From Chalciporus piperatus (taxonomy: Eukaryota; Basidiomycota; Agaricomycetes; Boletales; Boletaceae): a DNA stretch of 31,370 nucleotides. Below the pieces are notes generated by a model, which did not search any database, was not told where the DNA came from, and worked only from the letters and a program-made list of their open reading frames with translations. Below are positions 1-10,900 of the stretch, piece by piece. The DNA is taken from the NCBI GenBank assembly GCA_038093975.1, contig JBBPTG010000199.1:1-31370 (forward strand), written 5' to 3'. A program made the position numbers and the translations under genes. Every line of letters begins with the position of its first letter. Within the stretch, counting starts at the first letter, position 1.

Positions 1-1756
1 AGAGGCCATCATCACATTTAACCGAGAGCACAGCTCCCGTTGCAATATCACTAGCGTCCGTTTCTACTCTGACTTCTTTAGAGCGGTCAGGATAAGCTAA
101 AAGCGGGGCGGTAGTGAATTGCTGCTTCAGCTTGTCAAAAGCTTGCTGTTGCTCCGGTCCCCACCGGTATGGTGTGTCCTTTTTGGTGAGGTCATTCAAG
201 GGACGAGCAATGTCAGCGAAGCCTTGAATGAAGCGTCGGTAGAAGTTAGCCAATCCTAAAAAGGACTGAACACCCTTCAACCGAGTTGGCGCCGGCCAAT
301 CCAAAATAGCCTGCACCTTTGAAGTGTCCATCTCTACGCCTTTCTGGGAGATAACCATTCCCAAGAAATCTACGGAATCCACCGCGAAGCTACACTTTTC
401 TGGTTTTACGTAAAGATCGTTCTCTCTGAGACGTTGCAATACGGTTTTAACTATTTCTAAGTGCTCTGCTCTAGTTTTTCCGAACGTAAAGATCATGAGA
501 TCGTCGATATAAATAATAAGAACCCCATGAAGATCGCTAAATAGATCGTTCATCATTTGTTGGAATGTGGGGGGAGAGTTCGTAAGTCCAAAGTACATGA
601 CGACAGGTTCGTAAGCGCCAAATGGAGTAACGAAAGCCGCTTTCCATTCGTCGCCTTCTTTTATTCTAACATTATTATAACCCCAACGTAGGTCCATTTT
701 AGTAAACATATCAGCTCCTTTGAGCTGGTCTATAAGTCCGGAAATGAGGGGAAGAGGGTAAGCATTCTTGACAGTTCCCTCATTTACGTAACGATAATCC
801 ATAACTAATCTCTTTTTACCGTCCTTTTTTGGAATAAAGAAAACAGGAGATGTCTGAGGGGATTTCGACGGACGAAGATATCCTTTCGATAACTCCTTAT
901 CGATGAACTTTTTGACGTCATCTAGTTCCTGTTCGGACATCGGAATCACCCGACCCTTTTTAGGAACGAAATCAGGCTTGAGATCTATTGCGTGGTCCCA
1001 CGCCTTTCGGGTAGGCATACGCTCACTCTCTTGCTCTGAAAAGACGTCTAAGTACTCGTGGAGTTCTACTGGGACTTTCTCGGTGAGCCCCGCCTCAAAC
1101 ACTCGACGAATAGAAAAAGAACGATTCAAATGATAGTTGACTACTTTGCACTGATCTGTACAGCGTGTGAATCGTACTCGTTTGGCCACCCAATCAATTT
1201 CAGGGTTATGCCTCTCAAGCCAATCATAGCCGATGATCATGTGATGAGTGCCAAGTACAGAAACAAAAGCGTCCATGTGCTCAAAATGTCCATTGTGTCC
1301 CAAAACAAGCGAAACCTTGTGAGTGACACCGCCTATCGCTCCCTCTGAGCCGTCGGCGTTGTACACTGGAATAGGAAAAGGAAGTTCTTCCAGTGTCAAA
1401 CCATGTCGCTCACAGAACGATTTATCTATAAAAGTTTCGGTTGCGCCGGAATCCAACAGAGCGGCAAACTCCATTTTCTTCCATTGCTCCCCTTTATCGT
1501 ACATAATAGTAATAGCGAGATCCAGCTCGTTTTTCCGATTCTGATTCCTTACATGTATTTTTGATGGGATTTCTTTTTTCGAATAATTTACCTTAAGGGA
1601 ATTAAGCACGAATTGTTTTACTTCTGTCGCCACGCCACTAAGGGACGCCCTTTCAGAAGAAGAAGAAAAGTTATATTGGAACGGAACACAAGGAGTAGTA
1701 CTAATACAACCATTTGGTACACTATGTCCGAGCCGCCGAGAACCCATTTCTCTCAT
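1..1756 (-). CDS. pol: Ty3/Gypsy Pol polyprotein (protease, RT, start of RNase H), partial at window edge
   Basis: Replication polyprotein of the minus-strand Gypsy element. I translated it by hand: the frame is open from the ATG at 1756 to the window edge, about 585 codons. An aspartic protease core, LLDSGATETFI, begins near residue 99 (catalytic Asp about 102), followed by the linker residues ERMPTRKAWDHAIDL. The reverse transcriptase has the motif SPVFFIPKKDGK, then KMDLRWGYNN, and the catalytic YIDD near residue 416. The RT connection leads into the first RNase H motif, VETDASDIATGAVLS, just before the edge. The start codon overlaps the gag stop as ATGA, one frame back from gag. Integrase and any chromodomain lie outside the window. 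Confidence 0.9.
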   Translation of the reverse strand, partial: MREMGSRRLGHSVPNGCISTTPCVPFQYNFSSSSERASLSGVATEVKQFVLNSLKVNYSKKEIPSKIHVRNQNRKNELDLAITIMYDKGEQWKKMEFAALLDSGATETFIDKSFCERHGLTLEELPFPIPVYNADGSEGAIGGVTHKVSLVLGHNGHFEHMDAFVSVLGTHHMIIGYDWLERHNPEIDWVAKRVRFTRCTDQCKVVNYHLNRSFSIRRVFEAGLTEKVPVELHEYLDVFSEQESERMPTRKAWDHAIDLKPDFVPKKGRVIPMSEQELDDVKKFIDKELSKGYLRPSKSPQTSPVFFIPKKDGKKRLVMDYRYVNEGTVKNAYPLPLISGLIDQLKGADMFTKMDLRWGYNNVRIKEGDEWKAAFVTPFGAYEPVVMYFGLTNSPPTFQQMMNDLFSDLHGVLIIYIDDLMIFTFGKTRAEHLEIVKTVLQRLRENDLYVKPEKCSFAVDSVDFLGMVISQKGVEMDTSKVQAILDWPAPTRLKGVQSFLGLANFYRRFIQGFADIARPLNDLTKKDTPYRWGPEQQQAFDKLKQQFTTAPLLAYPDRSKEVRVETDASDIATGAVLSVKCDDGL

Positions 1757-3078
1757 TGGCTGTTTCCTTTTAAAGCCTCGGCTGCCTGTGCCTTAGCTTC
1801 TGATTCAATGCGGTCGCGCCAGTACGCTTCCGCTTCTTGGTTGGTGTATGCCGCTTGATGCGACATGTAACTTGTGCTGGTGGACGGGCCAGCGGGGTAG
1901 GGGGAAGGGGTAGGAAGGTAGGGTGCAGGGATGGTACCTGCGAAGGGCATCTGCCGGTTGTCAAACGGCAGGGAAGACTCAACGTATTGTTGCGAGTATG
2001 GATCCCACATAACAACTTGTCTCTGACGCGGCCTGTGGGGCTTTGGGCACGCGTTTGCAAAATGACCTGGCTGGTCGCAATTGAAACAGTTTCCCCGAAC
2101 GGGGGATCTTGGCATTTGCTGTGCCGACAGATCCATCGGGGCTCCACGACCAGGCTGTGTACCTGTGGGAGTGAAACGGGGGGCCGCATACGGAGCGGGG
2201 GGACGTGGGAGCGGACGTGATGTGATTGGGTAACGAGGAGGGAAATACGGAAATGATGTTGAAGGCCTTGGCGCAGTCGCGGGTGCCTGACGAACTGGAG
2301 CACCGCGTTCAACGACGATACGTTCGAAAGTTCGACCCAACTTTCGGTAGGTGTCGATCGTATTGGTCAGATTTTGCTCATCAACATTGGTGTTGATTTG
2401 CGCCTGATAATAGATTTTGTAATCTATTGCCTTTTTCAGAAGCTCTTTGGCATGAGCGTCTTCTATCTCCGATTCCGCCTTCAACAATTCAAACTCCTGG
2501 AGGAAGATGTCCACAGGTTTCCCAGCCTGCTTCAATGCTTCCAATTTCCGGAGACTCTCATGAGCGAGGACGTCAATCTGGAAATATGTTTTGAGGAGAT
2601 GTGAAAATATTGTCCACGTGGGCCATGCTAGTAGTCCCAGGGGTTCTCGCTCAGGTTCTGGTTCGCCTTCTACCGGTGGCGGTGGTAGCAATTCGTATCG
2701 AGTCCATTTTTCTATCGTCATCTGGGCGAACCCAGCCGCTTTTCCTTCTAACCGTGAGAGTACAGCTAGGCATCGAACCTTGTTGTTTTTCCACGTATGG
2801 ACAGACTGCCAGGCGTTGACCTGCGCCCACCACAAACGGAACTTGGTGCGGTCACCATCCCATTTCCCAGGGTCGGCAACCTTTTTGGACACGGAGTCCG
2901 AATTGTCTGAAAGGAGCGCCTTCAGAGCGGCGGTGAGAGCGGCGACGGGATCAGCGGGATCTGCCATCGGGGATTCGGGACGGGGAGTAGTGGGATGTGA
3001 ACTTTCGGATGAGGACGGGAAGTGACTTGGGGGAGATCGGTAACCTTGATCTTCTTGATCTAGGAACTCTGCTGACAT
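1753..3078 (-). CDS. gag: Ty3/Gypsy Gag (capsid and nucleocapsid)
   Basis: Structural protein of the virus-like particle, 441 residues. The N-terminus is Pro/Ser-rich and acidic. The middle (about residues 65-260) resembles a retrotransposon gag capsid domain, with the signature WDGDRTKFRLWWAQVNAW. A Pro-rich linker contains GTQPGRGAPMD. One CCHC zinc knuckle, CFNCDQPGHFANAC, lies near residues 331-344 and would bind the element's RNA. The stop TGA overlaps the pol start ATG by four bases. Open frames on the opposite strand over this gene have no recognisable features. Confidence 0.9.
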   Translation of the reverse strand: MSAEFLDQEDQGYRSPPSHFPSSSESSHPTTPRPESPMADPADPVAALTAALKALLSDNSDSVSKKVADPGKWDGDRTKFRLWWAQVNAWQSVHTWKNNKVRCLAVLSRLEGKAAGFAQMTIEKWTRYELLPPPPVEGEPEPEREPLGLLAWPTWTIFSHLLKTYFQIDVLAHESLRKLEALKQAGKPVDIFLQEFELLKAESEIEDAHAKELLKKAIDYKIYYQAQINTNVDEQNLTNTIDTYRKLGRTFERIVVERGAPVRQAPATAPRPSTSFPYFPPRYPITSRPLPRPPAPYAAPRFTPTGTQPGRGAPMDLSAQQMPRSPVRGNCFNCDQPGHFANACPKPHRPRQRQVVMWDPYSQQYVESSLPFDNRQMPFAGTIPAPYLPTPSPYPAGPSTSTSYMSHQAAYTNQEAEAYWRDRIESEAKAQAAEALKGNSQ

Positions 3079-3785
3079 ATATCCTTACTGAACCCTATCT
3101 TCCAAAGGTTCTCTGGGGATGACAGACACGAGGACGAAGAAAATATTTTTTCGAGCGGAGGTAATACCTGCGACGCTTATCGGAATCTCGGCAGACCTTC
3201 TGAGGAATTTTCCCAAGATCTGATTTGATTTTACACATACACTACTCTCGAACTTCTATCTCCGAGCAGCAGCAAAATCTATCGTAATACAGGGTACTAT
3301 TTTTTATTGTTTTCTATTTTTGTACCTCGGCGGTGCTGCCGGCTTACGTTGCTACGTATGACTCAGCCAAGGGGGCGGCGACGCGCTTTTCCCTTGTCGT
3401 CCTTCGCAATTGGGCACGATCCCAATCCGGTCTTCGAACAAATACTATAGTACTGAGGATAACAGAAACGGGGCACTAAAGGCTGGCCCAAACGAAATGA
3501 ATAGCCAGATGGCGAATGCGTGACGTCAACGGGTGATCACGCGAACCCGGATCGTGTCTACAGTCAGAGGGTTTGCGCGTGAGCGGACCCCAAGACGTCT
3601 CGAACGATCAAAAAGCCCCTAGTGCACTATGGGGAACAGCAACTTTATCCAATTTATGACGGCGGACGGCCGTATATGCAGCAGTGGATGGAGTTGCGGT
3701 CTCCTGTGTGTCACGTACACAAACGGTCTTCTTGACCAACTCTTTAGCCCTAGAGTCCAGGCGGTGTTTTCAAGTCTAATCCAAG
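3079..3785 (-). other. Gypsy element leader between LTR and gag, with possible primer binding site
   Basis: About 700 bp without a convincing ORF. Directly inside the LTR end, on the minus strand, the sequence CT-TGGATTAGACTTG (3785-3771) starts with TGG two bases after the LTR, as expected of a tRNA primer binding site. I cannot say which tRNA would match. The rest would be untranslated leader and packaging sequence. Confidence 0.5.
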
Positions 3786-4239
3786 TGTTATGACGAAGTC
3801 ACAACACGGCGGGGACTTAAGGCAACACTAGGCCTTGCGAAGGAGTATGCTGAGTACTAAAACTTAATTGCGGTGAAGCAACAAATGGATTAGACTGAGG
3901 TCTGTGATAAGTACAGGGTTACTTATATACTATTGAGAAGTGCGCACAGACCAACAGCCGAATAAGGAAAACACAAAGGGAAAGATAAATAAGGTAAATG
4001 ATACGATGATAAGAAAAGGTACCAGGTACGGATTAGGGTCTAGGCCATGACATCATTGCTGACTCATCTAAGTCTGGACCTTTGTCACGTGACCTGATTA
4101 TGTAATAGTTTACGTAATGCTACAGGGACTACCGGAGCGGATTAAGATGAATCCGGCTTGACCCCTAAGTTGTAGACAAAGTCCAGAGTTCGAATACCGT
4201 TGTAGGCAAAAGTTTGAAAAGTTTTTAAATACTATAACA
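3786..4239 (-). repeat. 5' LTR of the minus-strand Gypsy element
   Basis: Boundaries were chosen from a matching inverted terminus: the 454-bp block starts TGTTAT and ends ATAACA on the plus strand. A TATA box, TATATAAG, sits near 3924 on the minus strand, about 140 bp before the LTR end, where a retrotransposon promoter is expected. A TGG-starting possible primer site follows immediately. The partner LTR is outside the window, so the boundaries could not be confirmed by identity. Confidence 0.6.
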
Positions 4240-5160
4240 GAAGGTTGCTGACATCGACTTCCAACTCCGGTGGCACAGAAGGTTCGATACACAGGTTCCT
4301 CGGGCTAAAGACACGCCCACAACTAAGTACGATAAGCTCCACCTCCTGCGGCAGGCTGTAGAGCGATATACGGCTGGTGCTACAAGGCCGGGTAGCGATG
4401 ATTCAGGTGCCACGATGGCAGTGGGCAATTGTGATGGGCCGGCAATCAAGAGAAGCGAGGATATGGCAGAGGCAGATACCGAGGATGAGATGGAATTTTA
4501 GTCGATTCTTGCAATTCTGATTAATTGGTACAAGCATTCCCTTCGGGCAGTTCATTACGATGTAAGTACATTTGAACACTACCATTAGGATCTACAGGAA
4601 AAGGGTACAGTGCACAACATTTGTACACAATCTTCGTTCGTTTGCACTACGTCACTCATCGGCGAGAGCCGCCAATAGCGGGTCATGCGCACATGCAAGA
4701 AAGGAAAATGCCACATGGGGTGGACGATCAATCGATCACTCGCGCCAGCTCCAGCTTAATATACTAGATAGCCCGCTAAAAACGGAAATGTTGCCAGCCA
4801 ATCAAAATACGAATAAATCTCCTACTGACCTCGACGAACATAGAATGGACAGCGGGAAGGATGGATATCTTGATTAGTGGATGTTCTGAGTCTGGATTTG
4901 CATTCGATACATGCACCTGCACAGACATCTGGCAGCAACTCGGTTGTCATCACTGCGAACTTCTAGTATACTAAGATGTTCAGCTGGGTTGAACGTTTCA
5001 ACATTGATATTGAACATTGAACCGCGGCGCTGAACGTGAATGTTCAGCGTGGCTCAGCTCGCTCAGCAATCAGGTAAACATTCTTAATACTACATCCCAT
5101 CAACTGTCTCGCGACAATCCACACCCACCATGTATACTACTTGTGACCCACTAACCTACT
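4240..5160. other. Non-coding flank with clustered TGAAC/GTTCA palindromes
   Basis: I found no credible gene in this stretch. Short open frames here have no codon bias or motifs. At 4978-5060 the word TGAAC or its complement recurs several times and forms two small perfect stems: TTGAA-CGT-TTCAA (about 4989-5001) and CGCTGAAC-GTGAAT-GTTCAGCG (5028-5049). Confidence 0.4.
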
Positions 5161-6230
5161 TAATTCTGTGTCCATCTAATGCACTGCAATGACGACGACA
5201 CATTCCGAGTTGGCCGGTCTGTGGCGCGGCCAATCAACAATCGTTCCGAGCATCGTCCATTCATCCTCGTTTCCCCTTCCTTTCATTTGTTTGGCCGTCT
5301 CCCAATCACCTTCAATGTCTTCCAGTCCATCTTGCTCGCTTATCTTGCCTCGTGACCTGTTTCTTCGATATATTGTGTTTTCGGGCCGCAGTGTGTGCCG
5401 CTCATTGGGACATTGTTTCCACCATGTCTCCCATCGTGCCATCGCCGTCGCCATCGCTTTGGCGGTCCCGAATGCCCTCGACGCCCCCAGACTCGACTCG
5501 TTCGCCACTATGGCCTCCTGGCCCTCAATCTCAACCCGACCTTCGTTTTGCGTCGTCGTCGTCGTCCTCCTCACCTTCTGGGCATTCTGCACCATTATGG
5601 GGTTGCCTGGTATGTCTGTTTTGTCTCCCGGATTGTCTGGCTCGTCTCAAGCCTTCCCAGGTGCGCTCTCTTCAATTCTTCGCTCCAGTCGTCCTCGAAC
5701 TGGTTCTAATGTGTTTTGCAGCTTCTTCAGTCAGTTCCTAGCATCATTGTTGTGTCCCGCTGATGCTCCTGACACACACGCTTCATATCTGGTAATGTTG
5801 TCATCAAAGCTCGTCCAATGCCTTTCGATCGGATGGGGTTGAGGGTGGGGGAAAAAGAGTGATGCATCTAGGGTACGATGAGGCGTTGCAGGTGTGAATC
5901 GAGAGTTATTGGGTGGCCACAAGGGAGCGCAGGGACCGCCAAGGGAACCGCCGTTACCATCAAAAGCAACAGCAACCACCAATGTTCGGAGGCGATCTTT
6001 CCGCATGCAAATGTGACCGAGGAAGCTCATACTCCAGACGTTGCAAACACAGACACAGACGGCGACATGCGAATGGGACGCGAACCACACATCGATGGCC
6101 GTACGGAATTGATGGAATTGAAGCGGTCCCACCCTCTGGTTCGTTCACCACATACCACTCCGCTCCAAACACTTCCTCAAAGCATGTAGGAATTCTGATA
6201 CTGATCAGGCTTCCCTCACCAATGTGAGTC
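5161..6230. other. Unrecognised stretch, possible decayed host gene
   Basis: An open frame runs from 5189 to 5842 on the plus strand (217 codons). Overlapping frames on both strands are similarly long, because the region is rich in CCN, CGT and TCC codons. A GTATGT...CCCAG pair at about 5609-5661 could be a 52-bp intron, which hints at a former spliced gene. No frame gave a motif I recognise, and the predicted proteins are of low complexity. I therefore do not call a coding sequence. Confidence 0.3.
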
Positions 6231-7000
6231 CTCTCTCATCGAGCACTTGTTTCTGTGCTAACCGACTGTCATTGGCATCCTCAAGACCGCCTCTCCTCCT
6301 CCTGCTACTGGCTCTTCCGTTTAGACGAACGAAGAGAGTGCATCTCAATGTGAACACATACGCGAATGTAAACGAGAAAACTTCGTTTGCTTCGTTCGCA
6401 TTTGCGTATGTGTTCGTGGCGTCAACGGTACATCGACAACGACAACGACAACGACGCGGTGGGCACGTCAACACCACCACCACCACCACCACATCAAAAC
6501 TGGCACCAACACCACCCCCCACAACACCAATGCAGCACGAAGACAATGACGACACCACGACCAGCACATCGACACCACCACTCCTGCCATGTGACGGACG
6601 GTGATGGCCAACGAGTCGTCAAACCCTACAACGACTTGTCGTCAGCGCCATCTGACGAAGGGAGCAAGCAAGTGATCCGAAGAACTCGGAGTCCGAGTCG
6701 ATGGGTGGAGATCGACGAGCGAGGGATTGAGTCGAACAAAGCCAGCAGCTGAGTCGATGCAAGTTGCGAGTTGAGTCTCGAAACCCCTGTGTCGAGCGAT
6801 CCCGATGCCGTCCAAGTCGAGCCAGGGGCGGCATCGCAAAAGCGCTTGAAGGGCGCGTGTCCCGCAACGAGGGGTCGTACGAGGGTCGAGAAGCGCTGAT
6901 TCAGCGCCCTGCAGGCGGTTTGACGAACATGCTATTACCTACGATATTTTTAGAAACAATCGGGAAATGCCGGTGAGGTTGGAGGGACCTCAGAGGCCAA
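6231..7000. other. Low-complexity non-coding region with a hairpin and CAC microsatellite
   Basis: Contains an imperfect hairpin (6352-6415), a run of CGACAA-type repeats (about 6430-6460) and a CACCAC microsatellite (about 6470-6495) that encodes only His/Thr/Pro-rich nonsense. Long open frames on both strands are by-products of this composition. I see no gene. Confidence 0.4.
6352..6415. repeat. Imperfect inverted repeat (hairpin), 24-bp arms
   Basis: The left arm begins GAACACATACGCGAATG and the right arm ends CATTTGCGTATGTGTTC. The arms pair over about 24 bp with roughly three mismatches around a short AT-rich loop. It could be a tiny fold-back remnant or an extruding cruciform. No target duplication was seen. 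Confidence 0.6.
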
Positions 7001-7950
7001 TTCCGTCCGTAGCACTATGGTATGTTTTTCTTCATTTCTTCATATGTTTTGTGCAATGCATCAATGCTTACATAATCGCTTAGATTGCTCGTTCTCACGC
7101 GCCGCCGGCACCTCCAGAACGCGCACGACATGTCCATTTTGGGACACATAGTTTCAACATACCCTCCCCTCACTTTTCTGCTCAACCACTCGCTTCCCTG
7201 CCCTCAGGGATTGTTCTAATTTGTTACACTAGTGTTGTACAGTGCTAGTTAGCATTTCCAACTGCTTTACTTGTAATCTTAGACTGTATATATGTAGATA
7301 TCTATGAATGTCAGAAAACCAAAAATGTGTTCGCATTTTTGATTGGCTGGGTAAATATGTTATAAGACTCGATTACTAAGTAGTGGATATGTATTGGAAC
7401 AATATCCTAGCAGCTCAGATAGCAGGGATCTGTCCCCGTGGTGTAGGAGTAGATTTCCCTCCTACCCCTGAATAACAAAAAAGCGGTTCGCATTTTTGAT
7501 CAGCCAGGTAGATATGATTTTAAAATTGATACATAGGTATGTCATACATATATCTACAGGATAACAGAAGCTCAGACACCAGGGGACTTCCCCTGGGATG
7601 CAGGAACAGATATGATGTACACCCCTATATACTCTGAAGCGGTCAATCCACTAATCTATACATCAGGGCAACTATCTAGGTACCTAGAATACACACATTA
7701 CACTAGATCCCCAAATTTGCGAGAGGTCAGCCCCAGTGAGAAGTCGTGCTATGGGATCGGACGTGTGGCTATGTTTCCCTATGCGGCATATATGACCCCT
7801 ATGGGAACTTAGTGGGGTCTATGTGTCGACCATATCTCACATCACATGTACCATGACATTCGATAACACTACGAAATGCCATGATATTTTCATACTACAT
7901 GTTCGTTGTTTCGTGTGTCTCACCCAGCTTTCGCCACACCCACTGCAACA
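7001..7950. other. AT-rich upstream region of the transposase gene with a diverged 167-bp tandem duplication
   Basis: No gene is supported. Two related blocks, about 7310-7476 and 7477-7640, are offset by 167 bp. Both contain GTTCGCATTTTTGAT followed by a GGC/AGC-GGTA-ATATG stretch. The second copy ends near a perfect palindrome, CCAGGGGACTTCCCCTGG. The region should hold the promoter, and perhaps the left end, of the transposon carrying the Tnp2-like gene. I could not identify a CACTA terminus with confidence. Confidence 0.4.
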
Positions 7951-10900
7951 ATGCCTGACGCGAACACTCGGGAGTTCTGGTGTGTCTGCCGCAAATACTG
8001 CAAAAGTCGTCGAAGACTGCTCAACACAGCCAGCACATGGCGACGGCATCTACGTGAAGCTGATGAAGACGAGAGAGATGCCATTCGTTTAGCAGGTCGC
8101 TCTGATACCTTTCGGGCATTCGTGAATGCTGCCAGTGGGTCGAGCTCTGGGTCGAGCTCTGGTCCTCTTGTTCTCGGGACAAAGAGATCTGCAGAAGACG
8201 ACGACGATTTGAGTCGCTCGCCCTCGAGACAACGGGCTAGTCAGGTTTGTATATGTACACATTAAAAGTCCAACCAATACTTATTCCAAGTCAATTAATA
8301 CAGTCTCAACAACGAGATTCTCCCCCCCCTCCTGAACGAGATTCTCCCCCACCTCCCGAACGAGATTTTTCCCCGCCCCCCGAACGAGATTCTCCTCCGC
8401 CCCCCGAGCGAGATTCTCCCCCCCCTCCTGAACGAGATTCTCCTCCGCCTCCTGAACGAGATCTCGAACCCAGTCCTCTTCTGACTCTCGACCTCGACGA
8501 GCTTTTGCGGATCGCTAAACTGGACACTTTTGTCCGTGACCTATCCTTTATCAATGCACTCCGTCATGCCACCTTAGACGACGATAGCGGACTCACTGCT
8601 GGTGCTCTCGATCGACTGCGTAATCCACCAACCCAACCCCTTCAGATCAATGACCCCGACATCGAGCTTGCATTCACCAACTTCCTCGCACTTGAACATT
8701 CTTCTGAAGCAACATACGAGATCATTCGCCAGGGTATACACAAACGCATGCCAGAGTCGTCCCTTCCATCCTTCTACCGAGTCAAGCAACTCCTTGCTGA
8801 AATGACCGGGATCACGCCAATCATCAAAGACATGTGCATCGATTCTTGCGTGGGATTCACAGGACCTTATGCCGCTCTCGAAGAATGTCCGATGTGTGGC
8901 AAGCCTAGATATGAAACATCAGGTCAAAAAAAGGTCCCTCGCGCAGTCTTTACGACAATCCCAGTTGGTCCCCAAATTCAGGCATTTTGGCGACACCCAG
9001 ATACTGCGCGAAAAATGCAATACCGCAAAGAACGCACTGAAGAGCTTTTCGACGAGCTGCGACAGAATGATGGGCAGGTCAAGAAATACGACGACATTTT
9101 CTGTGGTCAGGCTTACCTCCAGGCTGTCAATGAAGGCAAGATTGGACCCAATGACACGCTGCTTATGTTCTCGATCGATGGAGCACAGCTATACGATAGC
9201 AAAGAATCCGACTGTTGGATTTACATCTGGGTCCTTTTCGACCTTTCACCTGATTACCGTTACAAGAAAAGATTCGTGTTACCAGGCGCAATTATCCCTG
9301 GTCCAAAGAAGCCAAAGTTTATCGAGTCTTTTCTCTTCCCGGGCCTTCATCACCTTTCGGCACTCCAACGCGAAGGTCTTCAAATCTGGGATGCCTCAGA
9401 AACACGCCTTTTTCGATCTAACCTCTTCTTCTTCCTTGGTTGTGGCGACGGGCCTGGTTTAACGACCCTCAGCAACTTCGTTGGTCACCAGGGCAAATGC
9501 GGCTGCCGCATGTTATGTCCTCTCACAGGTCGGCATAAACCAGGGGCCTCACAGTACTACCCTGTCTTACTCAAGCCAGACAACTACAATGTCGCAGGCT
9601 GCAATCACGATGATGTAGATCCATTCGACATTAGAGTGACCACTTCTGCCGACTATGCTCGACGCCTTCGATATGTCCTTGAATCCACTACAAAAGCCCA
9701 GTTCCAGTCTCGCCGCCTAGAAACTGGAATAGTTGGACCGAGCGTGCTTCTAGGTTTAGAACCTAACCTTATCCTCGGAGTTCCGGAATGTTTTTCTTCA
9801 GAAATGATGCATCTAGCCGGTGCAAACATGGCCGCCCTTTGGTTGGACCTTTTTCGAGGCATGATGGACTGTGCTCGCACCGACGATCGAAACACATGGT
9901 TTTGGGCTGTATTTCGGGACAACAATACCTGGACCACTCATGGCCGACTCGTTGCAGCCTGTAAACCATATCTTCCCGGTTCGTTCGATGTTGCGCCTCG
10001 TGATCCCAGCCTTCATGCAAACTCGTGGTACAAGTGCACGGAATACATCACCTGGATCTATGGCCTCGCTCCAGCCCTGCTATACAATGTTCTTCCCGAC
10101 AATATCTGGTCAAACTTCTGCAAGTTCGTTGCCGCACTTCGCATCATGAGTCAATATAGCATCGAATCATCACAGCTCATGCTTGCACACCAACTCTTCG
10201 CCGAATGGGAGATTGAGTTCGAACTTCTTTTTTATCAGCGCCGAGTTGATCGGATCCAATTCATTCGACCTTGCGTTCACCTTACGAATCATCTTGCTTC
10301 CGAAACCGTACGAGTTGGTTCACCTCTCTCATCTTCTCAGTGGACAATGGAACGGACGATCGGTAATCTTGGTCAAGAGATCCGACAACCTTCCAATCCA
10401 TTTTCGAATCTCGCTCAACAAGGCATCCGGCGCTGCCAAGTCAATGCTTTGGTGGCAATGTTTCCGCAATTGGTTCCGCCTCCCAAGACTGCTCCGGGTA
10501 GCGCTGTCGATCTCCAGAATGGCTACGTTCTGCTTGCAAAACGTGATCTTCGGGCTATGGATGTTGCTGAGCTTGAAGGTCGAGTCATAGCCACCTATCT
10601 TCAGCAAGATATGATTCCAAAAGTTCGGCGCTGGGCACGTCTTCGGTTACCCAATGGACAAATTGCCCGATCCATCTTTGCAGAGTCACAAAGATTGTTA
10701 GAGGATGTACGCATGGCGCGGAATGTGAAGGTAACTACAACAAGCTTTTTATATTTTCAGTGACAAGTTTAGGAAGAAATAATTTTCAGGTCGTCATTGA
10801 CAATACTCCACACCTTGCTGAAGTTCATTATTTTATCTGGCTCGTTGTAGAACAAGATCTCGTCGTCCGCGCCAATCCTGGCTCAGATAACTCGAATTCT

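Larger units (their letters stand above)
1..4239 (-). mobile_element. Ty3/Gypsy LTR retrotransposon, 3' part beyond window
   Basis: Read on the minus strand the order is LTR (4239-3786), possible primer binding site, leader, gag (3078-1753) and pol (1756 to the edge), the standard Ty3/Gypsy arrangement. Gag shares the motif GTQPGRGAPMD with the gag of the second Gypsy element at 14097-20688, so the two belong to related families, although their LTRs do not look alike. Both visible ORFs are open, so this copy may be recent and possibly competent. Its RNase H C-terminus, integrase and 3' LTR would lie to the left of the window. Confidence 0.85.

Noticed and set aside
1837..3025. Plus-strand open frames opposite gag
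   Set aside because: Shadows of the gag reading frame; no motifs and no independent starts.
5189..5842. 217-codon open frame as a host gene
   Set aside because: Frames on both strands are equally long, the protein is low-complexity and I recognise no motif; composition explains the openness.
6224..6752. Overlapping 120-codon frames on both strands
   Set aside because: They translate CAC/CGA microsatellites and a hairpin; there is no protein-like character.
7867..7885. CACTACGAAATGCC as the left CACTA terminus of the Tnp2-like transposon
   Set aside because: No matching inverted copy was found downstream of the transposase or of the two following genes.
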